This document shows, piece after piece, positions 7,873 to 15,934 of a stretch of DNA of 64,000 bases. This stretch comes from Desulfacinum infernum DSM 9756 (GTDB lineage Bacteria; Desulfobacterota; Syntrophobacteria; Syntrophobacterales; DSM-9756): contig NZ_FQVB01000013.1 of assembly GCF_900129305.1 (NCBI RefSeq), positions 1 to 64,000 on the forward strand, read 5' to 3'. The notes under the pieces were generated by a model. It did not search any database and had not been told where the DNA came from. It was given only the letters and a program-made list of their open reading frames with translations. Each line of letters begins with the position of its first letter. The stretch's first letter is position 1. Both the position numbers and the translations under genes were made by a program.

Positions 7873-8400
7873 TCAAGGAAAAGCCCCTTCCAGGCGAAGC
7901 AATGCTTTCTTGATCTCCAGGCCGCTGGAGTAGCCGCCCAGTCCGTCCCGGGCCACCACCCGATGGCAGGGCACCACGATGGGCACCGGGTTGCGGCCGC
8001 AGGCCTGGGCCACGGCCCGGAACGCCCGGGGCCGCCCTACGGCTTCGGCCACCTCGCCGTAGGTGCGGGTGGCTCCGTAGGAGATGCGGCATAATTCCTG
8101 CCAGACCGCCCGCTGGAAGGGCGTGCCTTCCTGGAAGTCCACCGCCACGTCCGGATGCGCGCCCGAGCCCTGGAAATAGCCGGCCAGTTGCGTTTCCAGA
8201 GCGTCCAGGTGATCATTGGAGCTCAACCGGATCTTTCGCCCTCGGGCCACGGGCGCCAGAGCGTCCAGGACCCTTGTGACGGGGTCGGGTTCCGACGCCG
8301 GGTTGAGAAAAAGAAGGCTGCAGACGCCTTTCCGGGTGGCCGCCGCGGCGATGGTTGCCACGGGGCGGTAGGGCCGGATGGTGACCCACAGGAAGTCCAT
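7873..8400 (-). CDS. ogt: Methylated-DNA--protein-cysteine S-methyltransferase
   Basis: This is a suicidal DNA-repair protein that moves the alkyl group from O6-methylguanine to its own cysteine. The 175-residue product carries the acceptor motif VVPCHRVVARDG near the C-terminus, preceded by the helix-turn-helix RTYGEVAEAVGRPRAFRAV with its arginine finger. The N-terminal domain is of normal length. The start at 8400 (MDFLWVTIRPYRP) follows a GGAGG-like site; a longer frame would run into the inverted-repeat element at 8438-8602. Ogt and AdaB types are hard to separate by eye. Confidence 0.9.
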   Translation of the reverse strand: MDFLWVTIRPYRPVATIAAAATRKGVCSLLFLNPASEPDPVTRVLDALAPVARGRKIRLSSNDHLDALETQLAGYFQGSGAHPDVAVDFQEGTPFQRAVWQELCRISYGATRTYGEVAEAVGRPRAFRAVAQACGRNPVPIVVPCHRVVARDGLGGYSSGLEIKKALLRLEGAFP

Positions 8401-8437
8401 GGCGAACCCTCCTTTCGGGACGGTGGAGAATCTCCTG

Positions 8438-8602
8438 GGAGCTTGTCCGAGAACTTCCCTAACCGTCACTCCCGCGCAAGCGTGAGTCCAAAAGTTGACG
8501 GAAATCCTGGATCCCCGCTCCCCGTTCAAGCCGGGGACAAGCTTTGCGGGGATGACGGCTGGACGTTGGAAGGGGTAAATGAGCCATTTTCAGACACGCT
8601 CC
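8438..8602 (-). repeat. MITE-like element, interior type D (copy 1)
   Basis: This element of about 165 bp is bounded by GGAGCTTGTCCGAGAAC on the left and the imperfect inverse CAGACACGCTCC on the right. The interior, read on the minus strand, is GTCATCCCCGC, then CTTGTCCCCGGCTTGAA, then a second palindrome around CTTGCGCGGGAGTGACGG. The same interior occurs at 37249-37412 and, shortened, at 25611-25735. Its right edge touches the TAG stop of the metallo-hydrolase gene. No transposase is nearby. Confidence 0.75.
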
Positions 8603-9246
8603 TATTCCAACAGGAAGTCGGTGATGTAGGGGTTGGTCCTCATTTCGTCGGCCACCGTGGACGTGGGCCGGTCTCCGTAGTCGTGGCCGGGCCAGATGAC
8701 GGTTTCCGGCGGCAGCTGGATGATTTTTCGAAGAGATTGCAGGAGTTGATCGAAGGACGCCCCCGGAAGGTCCGTTCGGCCCACGGCCCCCACAAAGAGG
8801 GTGTCTCCCGTGAAGAGGTTGCCGTCGATGAGGAGACAGCACGCCCCCGGCGTGTGGCCCGGGGTGTGGAGGAAGCGCAGGGTGAGCTTCCCGAAGGTGA
8901 GTTCGTCTCCGTCCCGGACGCGGATATCCGCCGGCGGGGAGACCGGAAATCCCATGGCGCGGGCGAACTGCTGATTTTCCAGCCGCTGGAAGAAATCGTC
9001 GTCCAGGGCGTGCAGCACAATGGGCGCTCCCAGGAGTTCCTTCATGCGCGCGTTGCCGCACGTGTGGTCTGCATGCCCGTGCGTGTTGACAATGTAGCGG
9101 CAAACGGCTTTATTGGCCTGGACAAGGGCCGCCAGCTCGTCTTCGTTGCCCGCCGGGTCGATGAGAATCGCCTCTCCCGTCTCCTCGTCCATCACCAGGT
9201 AGCAAAAGACCTCCATGAGCCCGACCGGCTTTTGAATGATCTTCAT
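8602..9246 (-). CDS. MBL-fold metallo-hydrolase, glyoxalase II-like
   Basis: The 214-residue cytoplasmic protein has the metallo-beta-lactamase signature THGHADHTCG (HxHxDH), with later metal ligands in HTPGHTPGACC and WPGHDYG. This arrangement is shared by hydroxyacylglutathione hydrolases and persulfide dioxygenase-like proteins. The substrate cannot be assigned from sequence. The protein is shorter than typical glyoxalase II and lacks the C-terminal substrate-binding domain, which points to a general thioester or sulfur-linked hydrolase. It starts at 9246 with a GGAGGAATCCACC-type leader. It is divergent from the methyltransferase gene at 9363. Confidence 0.85.
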   Translation of the reverse strand: MKIIQKPVGLMEVFCYLVMDEETGEAILIDPAGNEDELAALVQANKAVCRYIVNTHGHADHTCGNARMKELLGAPIVLHALDDDFFQRLENQQFARAMGFPVSPPADIRVRDGDELTFGKLTLRFLHTPGHTPGACCLLIDGNLFTGDTLFVGAVGRTDLPGASFDQLLQSLRKIIQLPPETVIWPGHDYGDRPTSTVADEMRTNPYITDFLLE

Positions 9247-9362
9247 GGTGGATTCCTCCGCGTGCGTGGGCCCGAACCATTCAGCCGAGCGTTATGGGAT
9301 TCGTAACGTGGGGCTTTCGCCTGCGCCGGCAGGATGCCGGGAAGCCCTGCCGGAGCCTTCCC

Positions 9363-10226
9363 ATGAATTCCGAACCCGCAGGATACACCACAATGGACCA
9401 GGAAAAGAAGAATGTCAAAAGGCCTGGCGGGTGGCTGCACGTGCTGGAATGCCGAGGAGGGATCTCCCACAGGGCCATCCATCGCCTGCCGGGCTGTTTG
9501 GGATCGTGGCCGGAACCTCCTTATACGTACCTTTTCTTTGAAAGGAAACCCACGGGAGAGATGCGCCGAGTGGTGGAAAGAGCCGTTTCGGGAAAGATCA
9601 CCCGCGAATACGCCTTGGAATTCCACCAGTGGCAGCAGCCAAGGCCGCCGGCTCTCACCGTCGGGCCCTTTCTCATCACAGCCGAATCCCCCGGGGCTCC
9701 ACCGGGCGAGGGCATGTTGCCCATCACGCTCAAGACGGGCCTGGTTTTCGGGACCGGCATGCATCCCACCACGCGGGCCTGCCTCCTGTTGCTGGATCGC
9801 GTCCTTCGGGACGCCATTTCCCGGGAGGTGGTGGATCTGGGGACGGGGACGGGGGTGCTGGCCCTGGCCGCCGCACGACTGGGCGCGCACCGGGTGGTGG
9901 CCCTGGACGTGAACCCCCTGGCGGTGAAGGAAGCGGCGGAAAACATCGCCCTGAACGACCTGGAAGGGATCGTCTTTCCCGTGGTGGGCCGGGATCTGCA
10001 GGCGGTGGGGATGTTCGGGGATCTCCTCCTCATGAACCTGGAGTGGCCGAGCCTGAAGGGGGTTCTTCGCCGGAAGGGCTGGAGGCGTTTTTCCCGGGTG
10101 CTGGCGTCGGGTTTTCTTTCGGCCCAGTACCCGAAATTTCTGGAGTACCTGCCCGACGACTTTCGGGTAAAGGAGCGCATTGCCGTGGACGGCTGGGAGG
10201 CTGTGGAGGCCTGCCGTATCGTTTAA
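9363..10226 (+). CDS. PrmA-like SAM-dependent methyltransferase
   Basis: The family methylates ribosomal protein L11 or related targets. The 287-residue product has the PrmA hallmark FGTGMHPTTRACLLLLD. The SAM-binding motif VDLGTGTGVLALAAARLGA and the acidic loop VVALDVNPLAV follow. At the motif IV position it has LLLMNLEW where canonical PrmA has NIL-type residues, and the N-terminal domain is unlike typical PrmA. It is therefore called PrmA-like, not prmA. The start is uncertain: the ATG at 9363 follows CGGAG, and the ATG at 9393 is also possible. Confidence 0.75.
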   Translation: MNSEPAGYTTMDQEKKNVKRPGGWLHVLECRGGISHRAIHRLPGCLGSWPEPPYTYLFFERKPTGEMRRVVERAVSGKITREYALEFHQWQQPRPPALTVGPFLITAESPGAPPGEGMLPITLKTGLVFGTGMHPTTRACLLLLDRVLRDAISREVVDLGTGTGVLALAAARLGAHRVVALDVNPLAVKEAAENIALNDLEGIVFPVVGRDLQAVGMFGDLLLMNLEWPSLKGVLRRKGWRRFSRVLASGFLSAQYPKFLEYLPDDFRVKERIAVDGWEAVEACRIV

Positions 10227-10261
10227 TGAAACATTGTTTCAGAAAAAGAGCGGGTTCGTTG

Positions 10262-10290
10262 TTGACAAACTTTTTGCAATCTCCTACAAA
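10262..10290 (+). promoter_or_regulatory. Candidate sigma-70 promoter in the gap after the PrmA-like gene
   Basis: A perfect -35 hexamer TTGACA (10262-10267) is followed, with exactly 17 bases of spacer, by TACAAA (10285-10290, 4 of 6 matches). Transcription would begin near 10297. It reads into a 240-base non-coding stretch that ends in a strong terminator. Confidence 0.55.
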
Positions 10291-10296
10291 AATCTG

Positions 10297-10536
10297 GAAC
10301 AAGCTGTCCCTTGAGATAAACCGATCCCGCAAACGCTCGATTCCGTGCTCTTTTCGTCTCACGCTCTGCTACCGAAAGCGCCTTTTCCCTGTGGCAGCGG
10401 GACCCTTCCCTTAGAGGCTCACACGCATGTTCTGGTTGACCGGCGAGAAGATGTGGCAGTGGTGGTTTTCATCCGAAAAGGTGCCTGCTTGAAGGAGGCC
10501 GCGTTCTGTTGCTGACGAAACAGAGTGCGGCCTTTT
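10297..10536 (+). ncRNA. Candidate small RNA or structured leader, unassigned
   Basis: No ORF is credible here, yet the segment is framed by a promoter and an intrinsic terminator. Internal pairing suggests an elongated rod. GATAAAACC-like sequence near 10314 can pair with GGTTTTCATC near 10464 with one mismatch. CCGCA (about 10328) pairs with TGTGG, and CTGCTAC (about 10367) pairs with GTGGCAG (about 10391). The size and rod shape recall 6S RNA, but the conserved 6S sequence blocks are not obvious, so that identity is only a guess. It could also be the leader of the acyl-CoA dehydrogenase gene that starts 104 bases after the terminator. Confidence 0.4.
10497..10536 (+). terminator. Intrinsic terminator
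   Basis: GGCCGC and TCTGTT on the left arm (10497-10510) pair with AACAGA and GCGGCC on the right (10519-10532), around the loop GCTGACGA, with a GT/GT internal mismatch. TTTTCTGTTT follows. It lies upstream of the isovaleryl-CoA cluster, so it ends the preceding transcript or acts as an attenuator. Confidence 0.8.
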
Positions 10537-10639
10537 CTGTTTCCGATTCGACGTTCGATGCTCGTTTTCCAAGTTCCCGGGACGGGGTGGGGGGAGGCGC
10601 CCGAGCCGACCGGCCGCCCGAAAAGTAGAGGAGGAAGCG

Positions 10640-11821
10640 ATGGATTTCCAGTTGAGCGAAGAACAGCGCATGATGAAGGAGATGGTCTACAAGTGGTCGG
10701 TCAACGAACTGGGACCGCTCCAGGAAAAGATCGACGAGGAAGACTGGTTTCCTCCTGACTTTTTCAAGAAGTGTGCGGAAATCGGGATCCTGGGCATCAC
10801 CATCGACGAAAAGTACGGGGGCTTGGGCGGCGACGTGCTCATGCAGACCCTGGCCGTGGAGGAGATGAGCCGGATCTGTCCGGGGCTGGCCATGACCTAT
10901 GCCGCCCATTCCAACCTGTGCATGAACAACATCCACAAGAACGCCAATGAATTCCTGAAGGAAAAGTACCTGCCGGCCATGGTGGCTGGAGAAAAGATCG
11001 GGGCCCTGGGCCTGACGGAACCCAACGCCGGATCGGACGCCATGAGCCTTCGTACCCGGGCGGAAAGAAAGGGCGACAAGTACATCCTGAACGGCACCAA
11101 GATGTTCATCACCAACGGTCCCATTGCGGACGTGATTCTGGTCTATGCCAAGACGGCGCCGGAAAAGGGAGCCAAGGGCATCAGCGCCTTCATCGTGGAA
11201 AAGGACTTTCCCGGTTTTTCCGTATCGAGAAAGCTCAAGAAGTGTGGCATGCGCGGTTCCCCCACGGGCGAGCTGGTCTTCGAGGACTGCGAGGTGCCGG
11301 CCGAGAACCTGGTGGGCGAGGAAAACATGGGCGTTCACGTGATGACCAGCGGTCTGGACATTGAGCGGATCGTACTGGCCGGAGGATCCGTGGGCATGGC
11401 CCAGCAGGCCCTGGACTATTCGGTGCGCTACGCGGCGGAACGGGAGCAGTTCGGCCAGCCCATCGGCAACTTCCAGATGATCCAGCAGAAGCTGGCGGAC
11501 ATGTACGCCCGCACGGAAGCGGCGCGGCTCATGGTCTACCGGGCCGCGGAGTTGGCCCAGAAGGCGCCACGCGGTGGGAAGGGAACGGAGCTCACCAAGC
11601 AGGCGGCGGCGGCGGTCCTGTTTGCTTCGGAAACGGCCACCTGGGTCTGCAATCAGGCCATCCAGATCCACGGCGGCTACGGCTACTGCCTGGAATTTCC
11701 CGTGCAGAAGCTCTGGCGGGACGCCAAGCTCTATGAAATCGGGGCCGGTACCAACGAGATCCGGCGCATCATCGTGGCTCGGGAGCTCCTTCGGGAAGCC
11801 TTCGCCCGCGCCGGAAAATAA
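10640..11821 (+). CDS. Acyl-CoA dehydrogenase, isovaleryl-CoA dehydrogenase type
   Basis: This flavoenzyme oxidises isovaleryl-CoA to 3-methylcrotonyl-CoA, passing electrons to ETF. The 393-residue product has the two family signatures, GALGLTEPNAGSD and IHGGYGYCLEFPVQKLWRD, and the FAD-site GAGTNEIRR. The segment TSGLDIERIVLAGG matches the place where isovaleryl-CoA dehydrogenases carry their catalytic glutamate, instead of the C-terminal position used by short- and medium-chain enzymes. With the following hydratase, carboxyltransferase and lyase-like genes this supports a leucine/isovalerate route. GAGGAAGCG precedes the ATG. Substrate preference is inferred. Confidence 0.85.
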   Translation: MDFQLSEEQRMMKEMVYKWSVNELGPLQEKIDEEDWFPPDFFKKCAEIGILGITIDEKYGGLGGDVLMQTLAVEEMSRICPGLAMTYAAHSNLCMNNIHKNANEFLKEKYLPAMVAGEKIGALGLTEPNAGSDAMSLRTRAERKGDKYILNGTKMFITNGPIADVILVYAKTAPEKGAKGISAFIVEKDFPGFSVSRKLKKCGMRGSPTGELVFEDCEVPAENLVGEENMGVHVMTSGLDIERIVLAGGSVGMAQQALDYSVRYAAEREQFGQPIGNFQMIQQKLADMYARTEAARLMVYRAAELAQKAPRGGKGTELTKQAAAAVLFASETATWVCNQAIQIHGGYGYCLEFPVQKLWRDAKLYEIGAGTNEIRRIIVARELLREAFARAGK

Positions 11822-11867
11822 CACCGCGGGTAATCCCCCCGGCCCCCTTTGAGAAAGGGGGGAGGAA

Positions 11868-11920
11868 CGGATCGCGGCTCACGCATTACGGACCACGGAT
11901 CACGGCTCACGGACCACGGA
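11868..11920. repeat. Heptanucleotide array (YACGG units)
   Basis: About seven units of the form CTCACGC, ATTACGG, ACCACGG, ATCACGG, CTCACGG, ACCACGG with a 7-base period lie between the dehydrogenase and the hydratase genes. They end just before the hydratase ribosome site. Confidence 0.75.
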
Positions 11921-11927
11921 GGCGCTC

Positions 11928-12710
11928 ATGGAACAGCAGGTGGTCTTGGAAGAACGACAAGGGCAGGTGGCGATCCTCACCCTGAATCGCCCCGAAGTCA
12001 TGAATTCCCTCAATTTCGCCATGTTGCGCGGCCTGCACGAGAAGGTGGAATCCCTCCGGTTCGATAACGACGTGCGGGTGATCATCATCACCGGCGCCGG
12101 CCCCAAGGCCTTCTGTGCCGGCGCGGACCTCAAGGAGCGGGCCACGCTCAATGACCAGCAGGTGAAGGAATTCATCCTCACCATCCGCAATCTCTTCACC
12201 AACATCGAATACCTTCCCAAGCCGGTGATCGCCGCCGTGAACGGAATCGCTTTGGGCGGCGGCACCGAACTGGCCCTGGCCTGCGACATTCGGATCGCGT
12301 CCACCACGGCCACCATGGGGCTTACGGAAACGAGGCTTGCCATCATCCCCGGGGCGGGCGGGACCCAACGGCTGCCCCGCCTGGTGGGTCGCGGCAAGGC
12401 CAAGGAGCTCATCTTTACGGGCCGGCGCGTGGGCGCCGAGGAGGCCCTGTCCATCGGTCTTGTGAACCAGGTGGCGGAACCGGAAAAGCTCCTGGACGCC
12501 TGCCTGGAGATGGCGGGCATGATCTGCGAAACGGGGCCCATCGCCATTCAGCAGGCCAAGTACGCCATCAATTACGGGCTGGAAACGGATCTTCACACCG
12601 GGCTTGCCATCGAATCCAACGCCTACTGGATCACCATCCCCACGGAAGACCGCCTGGAGGGACTGGCGGCTTTTCGGGAGAAGAGAAAGCCCGTCTACAA
12701 GGGCAAGTAG
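11928..12710 (+). CDS. Enoyl-CoA hydratase, probable methylglutaconyl-CoA hydratase
   Basis: This 260-residue crotonase-family protein is expected to hydrate 3-methylglutaconyl-CoA to HMG-CoA. Visible motifs are the oxyanion-hole segments CAGADLKERA and NGIALGGGTELALACDIRIA, and the downstream MGLTETRLAIIPGAGGTQRLPR with both catalytic glutamate positions. GADLKERA and KELIFTGRRV resemble the human AUH-type hydratase more than fatty-acid FadB types. Position between the dehydrogenase and the carboxyltransferase fits the leucine pathway. The ATG at 11928 follows GGAGGCGCTC. Confidence 0.8.
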   Translation: MEQQVVLEERQGQVAILTLNRPEVMNSLNFAMLRGLHEKVESLRFDNDVRVIIITGAGPKAFCAGADLKERATLNDQQVKEFILTIRNLFTNIEYLPKPVIAAVNGIALGGGTELALACDIRIASTTATMGLTETRLAIIPGAGGTQRLPRLVGRGKAKELIFTGRRVGAEEALSIGLVNQVAEPEKLLDACLEMAGMICETGPIAIQQAKYAINYGLETDLHTGLAIESNAYWITIPTEDRLEGLAAFREKRKPVYKGK

Positions 12711-12754
12711 CCGGTCCGCCGCGGCACGGGACGCGCCAGGGAAAGGGTGACGCC

Positions 12755-14356
12755 ATGAGTGATGCAAGAGCGCAGAACAGGGCCTTCTGGGAGAACGAGG
12801 AGCTGAAGCTGGATGAGCGGGTCTACCAGGCCATGTGGCCCGGTGGCGAGGCGGCCGTCCAGCGGCTGGCCAAGCAGGGCAAGCAGCCGGTGCGCCAGCT
12901 CATCCAGAAGCTGATCGATCCGGGAACGGAATTTTACGAATTGAGCCGCCTGGCGGGCTTCGGGATGCATTATCCCGGCGTGGAGGATGTGCCCTGCGGC
13001 GGGATCGTGACGGGCCTGGGGAAGATCTACGGCAACTGGACCATGATCATCGCCAACGACAGCCGGGTGAAGGCGGGAACCTACTTCCCCATCACGCTGA
13101 AAAAGCACATGCGGGCCCAGGCCATCGCCGAGCAGTGCGGCCTCAACTGCGTCTACATCGCCGACTCGGGCGGGGCCTTTCTTCCCATGCAGGCCGACGT
13201 CTTCCCCGATGACGGCCATTTCGGTTCCATGTTCTACAACATGGCCCGCATGTCGGCCAAAGGTCTCAAGCAGATCACTCTGAGCACGGGCGGTAACACG
13301 GCCGGCGGGGCCTACATCGTCTTCATGGCCTGTCAGGCCGTGATGATCGACCGCATGGCCTATTCCTTCCTGGGCGGACCCCCGCTGGTGAAGGCGGCCA
13401 CGGGGGAAGTGATTTCGGCGGAGGATCTGGGCGGAGCCCGGGTGCACACCCAGATTTCCGGAGGCGCCGACCATTTCTGCCGGACCCAGGACGAGGCCAT
13501 CGAGAAGGTGCGGGAAATCCTCTCCCTGGAGCGGCCCCAGGAGCTGCAGATCCACCGCTATGCCGAGTCTCCACCCCAAGTTCCGGTGGAGACCATCTAC
13601 GAAGAGCTCCCGGCCAAGATCCACCAGGGAATCAACGTGCGCAACATCATCCGCGCCATCGCCGACGACAGCCACTTCATCGAATACAAGAGGAACTACG
13701 CTCCGGGCCGTGGCGACAACATCGTCACCGGAAAGATCCGCCTCAAGGGTATCCCCGTGGGCATCATCGCTTCCAACGGCCTGGGGATCATCTTCGTGGA
13801 GGCGGCTCGAAAGGCCACGGAATGGATCGTGCGCTGCTCCCAGGAAAAGACGCCGCTTCTCTTCATCCAGAGTTCCCCCGGGTACATGGTGGGTTCCGAA
13901 TCGGAGCACATGGGCATCGGAAAATACGGCGCCGACATGGTGCGGGCCGTTTCCTGCGCCCAGGTGCCCCGCATCCAGCTGGTGATCGGTCCGGACAACG
14001 GCGCGGCCAACTACGGCATGTGCGGACGCGCCTACCGGCCCCATTTCCTCTTTTCCACCATGCGCGCGCGCACGTCGGTCATGAGCGGCCGGTCGGCGGC
14101 GGAGGTGCTCCTGACCATCGAAGAGCGCAAGCGGGAGGCGGAGGGCCGTCCGATGAGCGAAGGGGAAAAGCAGGCTTTCCGCCAGCAGATGATCGAAAAA
14201 TACGACGGGGAGGCCCATCCCTTCTTTTGCGGGGCACGGCTCCTTAACGATCGCGTGCTCAAGTTCCGGGAAATCCGGGACTGGCTGGCCGTGGCCTTTG
14301 AGGTGAGCCTCTTGAAGCCCATCGGGGAGCCGGCCTTCGGCAACCTCCGATTCTAA
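12755..14356 (+). CDS. Acyl-CoA carboxylase carboxyltransferase subunit (methylcrotonyl-CoA carboxylase beta type)
   Basis: The 533-residue protein carries both crotonase-like halves of a biotin-dependent carboxyltransferase. The N-half has YIADSGGAFLPMQADVFPD and STGGNTAGGAYIVFMACQ; the C-half has GIIASNGLGIIFVEAARKATEW and RIQLVIGPDNGAANYGMCGRAY. The ending YDGEAHPFFCGARLLND is close to methylcrotonyl-CoA carboxylase beta. The expected role is transfer of CO2 from carboxybiotin to 3-methylcrotonyl-CoA. No biotin carboxylase or biotin-carrier gene lies beside it. GGAAAGGGTGACGCC precedes the ATG. Confidence 0.82.
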   Translation: MSDARAQNRAFWENEELKLDERVYQAMWPGGEAAVQRLAKQGKQPVRQLIQKLIDPGTEFYELSRLAGFGMHYPGVEDVPCGGIVTGLGKIYGNWTMIIANDSRVKAGTYFPITLKKHMRAQAIAEQCGLNCVYIADSGGAFLPMQADVFPDDGHFGSMFYNMARMSAKGLKQITLSTGGNTAGGAYIVFMACQAVMIDRMAYSFLGGPPLVKAATGEVISAEDLGGARVHTQISGGADHFCRTQDEAIEKVREILSLERPQELQIHRYAESPPQVPVETIYEELPAKIHQGINVRNIIRAIADDSHFIEYKRNYAPGRGDNIVTGKIRLKGIPVGIIASNGLGIIFVEAARKATEWIVRCSQEKTPLLFIQSSPGYMVGSESEHMGIGKYGADMVRAVSCAQVPRIQLVIGPDNGAANYGMCGRAYRPHFLFSTMRARTSVMSGRSAAEVLLTIEERKREAEGRPMSEGEKQAFRQQMIEKYDGEAHPFFCGARLLNDRVLKFREIRDWLAVAFEVSLLKPIGEPAFGNLRF

Positions 14357-14552
14357 GCTCCTCACGCAAGGTGGGAAAGGAAAGGGTAGCGATTTCATCG
14401 GGTCTCACGCCAGGTGCAATGACGCAAAGAAGGGAGGATGGACCACATAGGATGAGTTTTTTGCTGTGTGTACCAAGCGTGTGAAACCGCCTCACATGCC
14501 GCCCAACAGGAGAAGCAGAAGCACCAACCCCAACACTTAAGGAGGACATCCC

Positions 14553-15572
14553 ATGGCAGGACTCAACTATCCCAAGAAGGTTGTGCTGGGCGACATCACG
14601 GTTCGAGACGGCTTCCAGCATGAGGAGAAGTTCATTCCCACGGACGCCAAACTTTGGATTGCCGAACAATTGGTGCTGGCCGGTTTCAAACGTGTGGAGC
14701 TGACCAACTTCGGCAATCCAAAAGGCATGCCCCAGTTCAAGGACGCCGACGAGCTGCTGAAAAAGTTCCGTTCGAGCAAAAAGATCGCCCATCTGATCAA
14801 GGACGTGGAAGTAACCGCCATCACCATTCGGGAAGCGGCTGTGGAAAGGGCCATTCAGGCCCGCAAGGAAGGCTACGGGCCCGACCGGATCCTCTTCATG
14901 GTTTCCACCAGCGAAGCCCACCACAAGAAGAATTCGGGAACCACCCTGGCCGAATACTGGAAGATGTGCGAGGAGTACATTCCCAAGGCCCACGACGTGG
15001 GCATGAAGGTATGCGGCACGGTGAGCACCATCTGGGGATGCCCCATTGCGGGTCCCACGGAGCTCAAGACGGCTCTGGAATTCACCCAGCGGTGGCTGGA
15101 CATCGGGGCCGACGACATTGAGCACGCCGACCACGACGGATCGGCTGCCCCCAACCGGGTTTACGACTACTTTTCCATGATCCTGGACAAGATTCCGGAC
15201 ACCTCCAAACACATCGCCCACTTCCATACGACCCGCGGGTGGGGATTGGCCAACGTGCTGGCGGCGCTCCATGCAGGCATCACCCACTACGAAGGCACCA
15301 TGGGCGGGATCGGTGGACAGCCGGCCAACTTCGTGGACGGGGTTCCCGTGGCCGGGACCGGTTCCTACTACTACGTGGATCCGTCCATCGTGGGGCTGGT
15401 CAGCATGGAAGACATGGTGGTCATGATGGACGAGATGGGGATCGACACGGGTGTGGATGTGGACAAGGTTCTGGAGATCGGCCGCTGGGTGGAAAAGATC
15501 GTGGGCCGTAGGCTCCGGTCGGAGTGCGTGCGCACCGGCCGCATCCCCAAGTTCATGACCGGACGCGGGTGA
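14553..15572 (+). CDS. HMG-CoA lyase-like protein of the DRE-TIM superfamily
   Basis: The 339-residue TIM-barrel protein begins KKVVLGDITVRDGFQHEE, the metal and substrate-binding D-x-x-x-RDG-x-Q strand. The second metal pair is in HIAHFHTTRGWGLANVL. By position it should cleave HMG-CoA to acetyl-CoA and acetoacetate. One oddity is that true HMG-CoA lyases have a glycine-rich loop with a catalytic cysteine (GGCP). Here the loop is GGIGGQPANF, with glutamine in that place. This may be a divergent subfamily or an enzyme with a different acyl-CoA substrate. AAGGAGGACATCCC precedes the ATG. Confidence 0.7.
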   Translation: MAGLNYPKKVVLGDITVRDGFQHEEKFIPTDAKLWIAEQLVLAGFKRVELTNFGNPKGMPQFKDADELLKKFRSSKKIAHLIKDVEVTAITIREAAVERAIQARKEGYGPDRILFMVSTSEAHHKKNSGTTLAEYWKMCEEYIPKAHDVGMKVCGTVSTIWGCPIAGPTELKTALEFTQRWLDIGADDIEHADHDGSAAPNRVYDYFSMILDKIPDTSKHIAHFHTTRGWGLANVLAALHAGITHYEGTMGGIGGQPANFVDGVPVAGTGSYYYVDPSIVGLVSMEDMVVMMDEMGIDTGVDVDKVLEIGRWVEKIVGRRLRSECVRTGRIPKFMTGRG

Positions 15573-15624
15573 TCCGTAAACCGTGAATCGTGAACCGTAA
15601 TTCGTGATCCGTGATCCGTCCCTC
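15571..15624. repeat. Heptanucleotide array after the lyase-like gene
   Basis: Units read as GTAAACC, GTGAATC, GTGAACC, GTAATTC, GTGATCC, GTGATCC (7-base period) and start in the stop-codon region of the lyase-like gene. Confidence 0.75.
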
Positions 15625-15786
15625 CCCCCCTTTGCTGAAGGGGCGGGGGGGTGGCTCTCAGTGCCGGGTTCCCCTGCGAGCGGTGGGGGGCGGTTTGAGA
15701 CCGCTCCCGCCGCTCGTCCTTTTCAGGTTTCCCCCTATCCCTTTGTGCAGAAGTCCCTTGACATCCCATCCCTCCCGTGATCCCTC

Positions 15787-15846
15787 CACCCCTAACCCCT
15801 AACCCCTAACCCCTAACCCCTAACCCCTAACTCCTAACCCCTAACG
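15787..15846. repeat. Near-perfect CCCCTAA heptamer array
   Basis: About eight tandem CCCCTAA units, one altered to CTCCTAA, form the most homogeneous heptamer array in the window. This suggests recent expansion. It resembles eukaryotic telomere repeats only by chance. The 362-base gap from 15573 to 15934 otherwise contains only G/C-rich text and no gene. Confidence 0.9.
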
Positions 15847-15934
15847 CCACTTGCTGTCCCGCCCGAGCCCATTATATAGTGCGATGATCGAAGAATGGGC
15901 GAACGACGTGGTGGGTTCAGAAAAGGGGTGCCCC

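Noticed and set aside
10297-10536. Confident call as 6S RNA
   Set aside because: Size and rod shape fit, but conserved 6S sequence segments were not recognised, so it is kept as an unassigned candidate.
15787-15846. Telomere-like repeat
   Set aside because: CCCCTAA resembles telomere units only by chance; it is one member of a local family of bacterial heptamer arrays.
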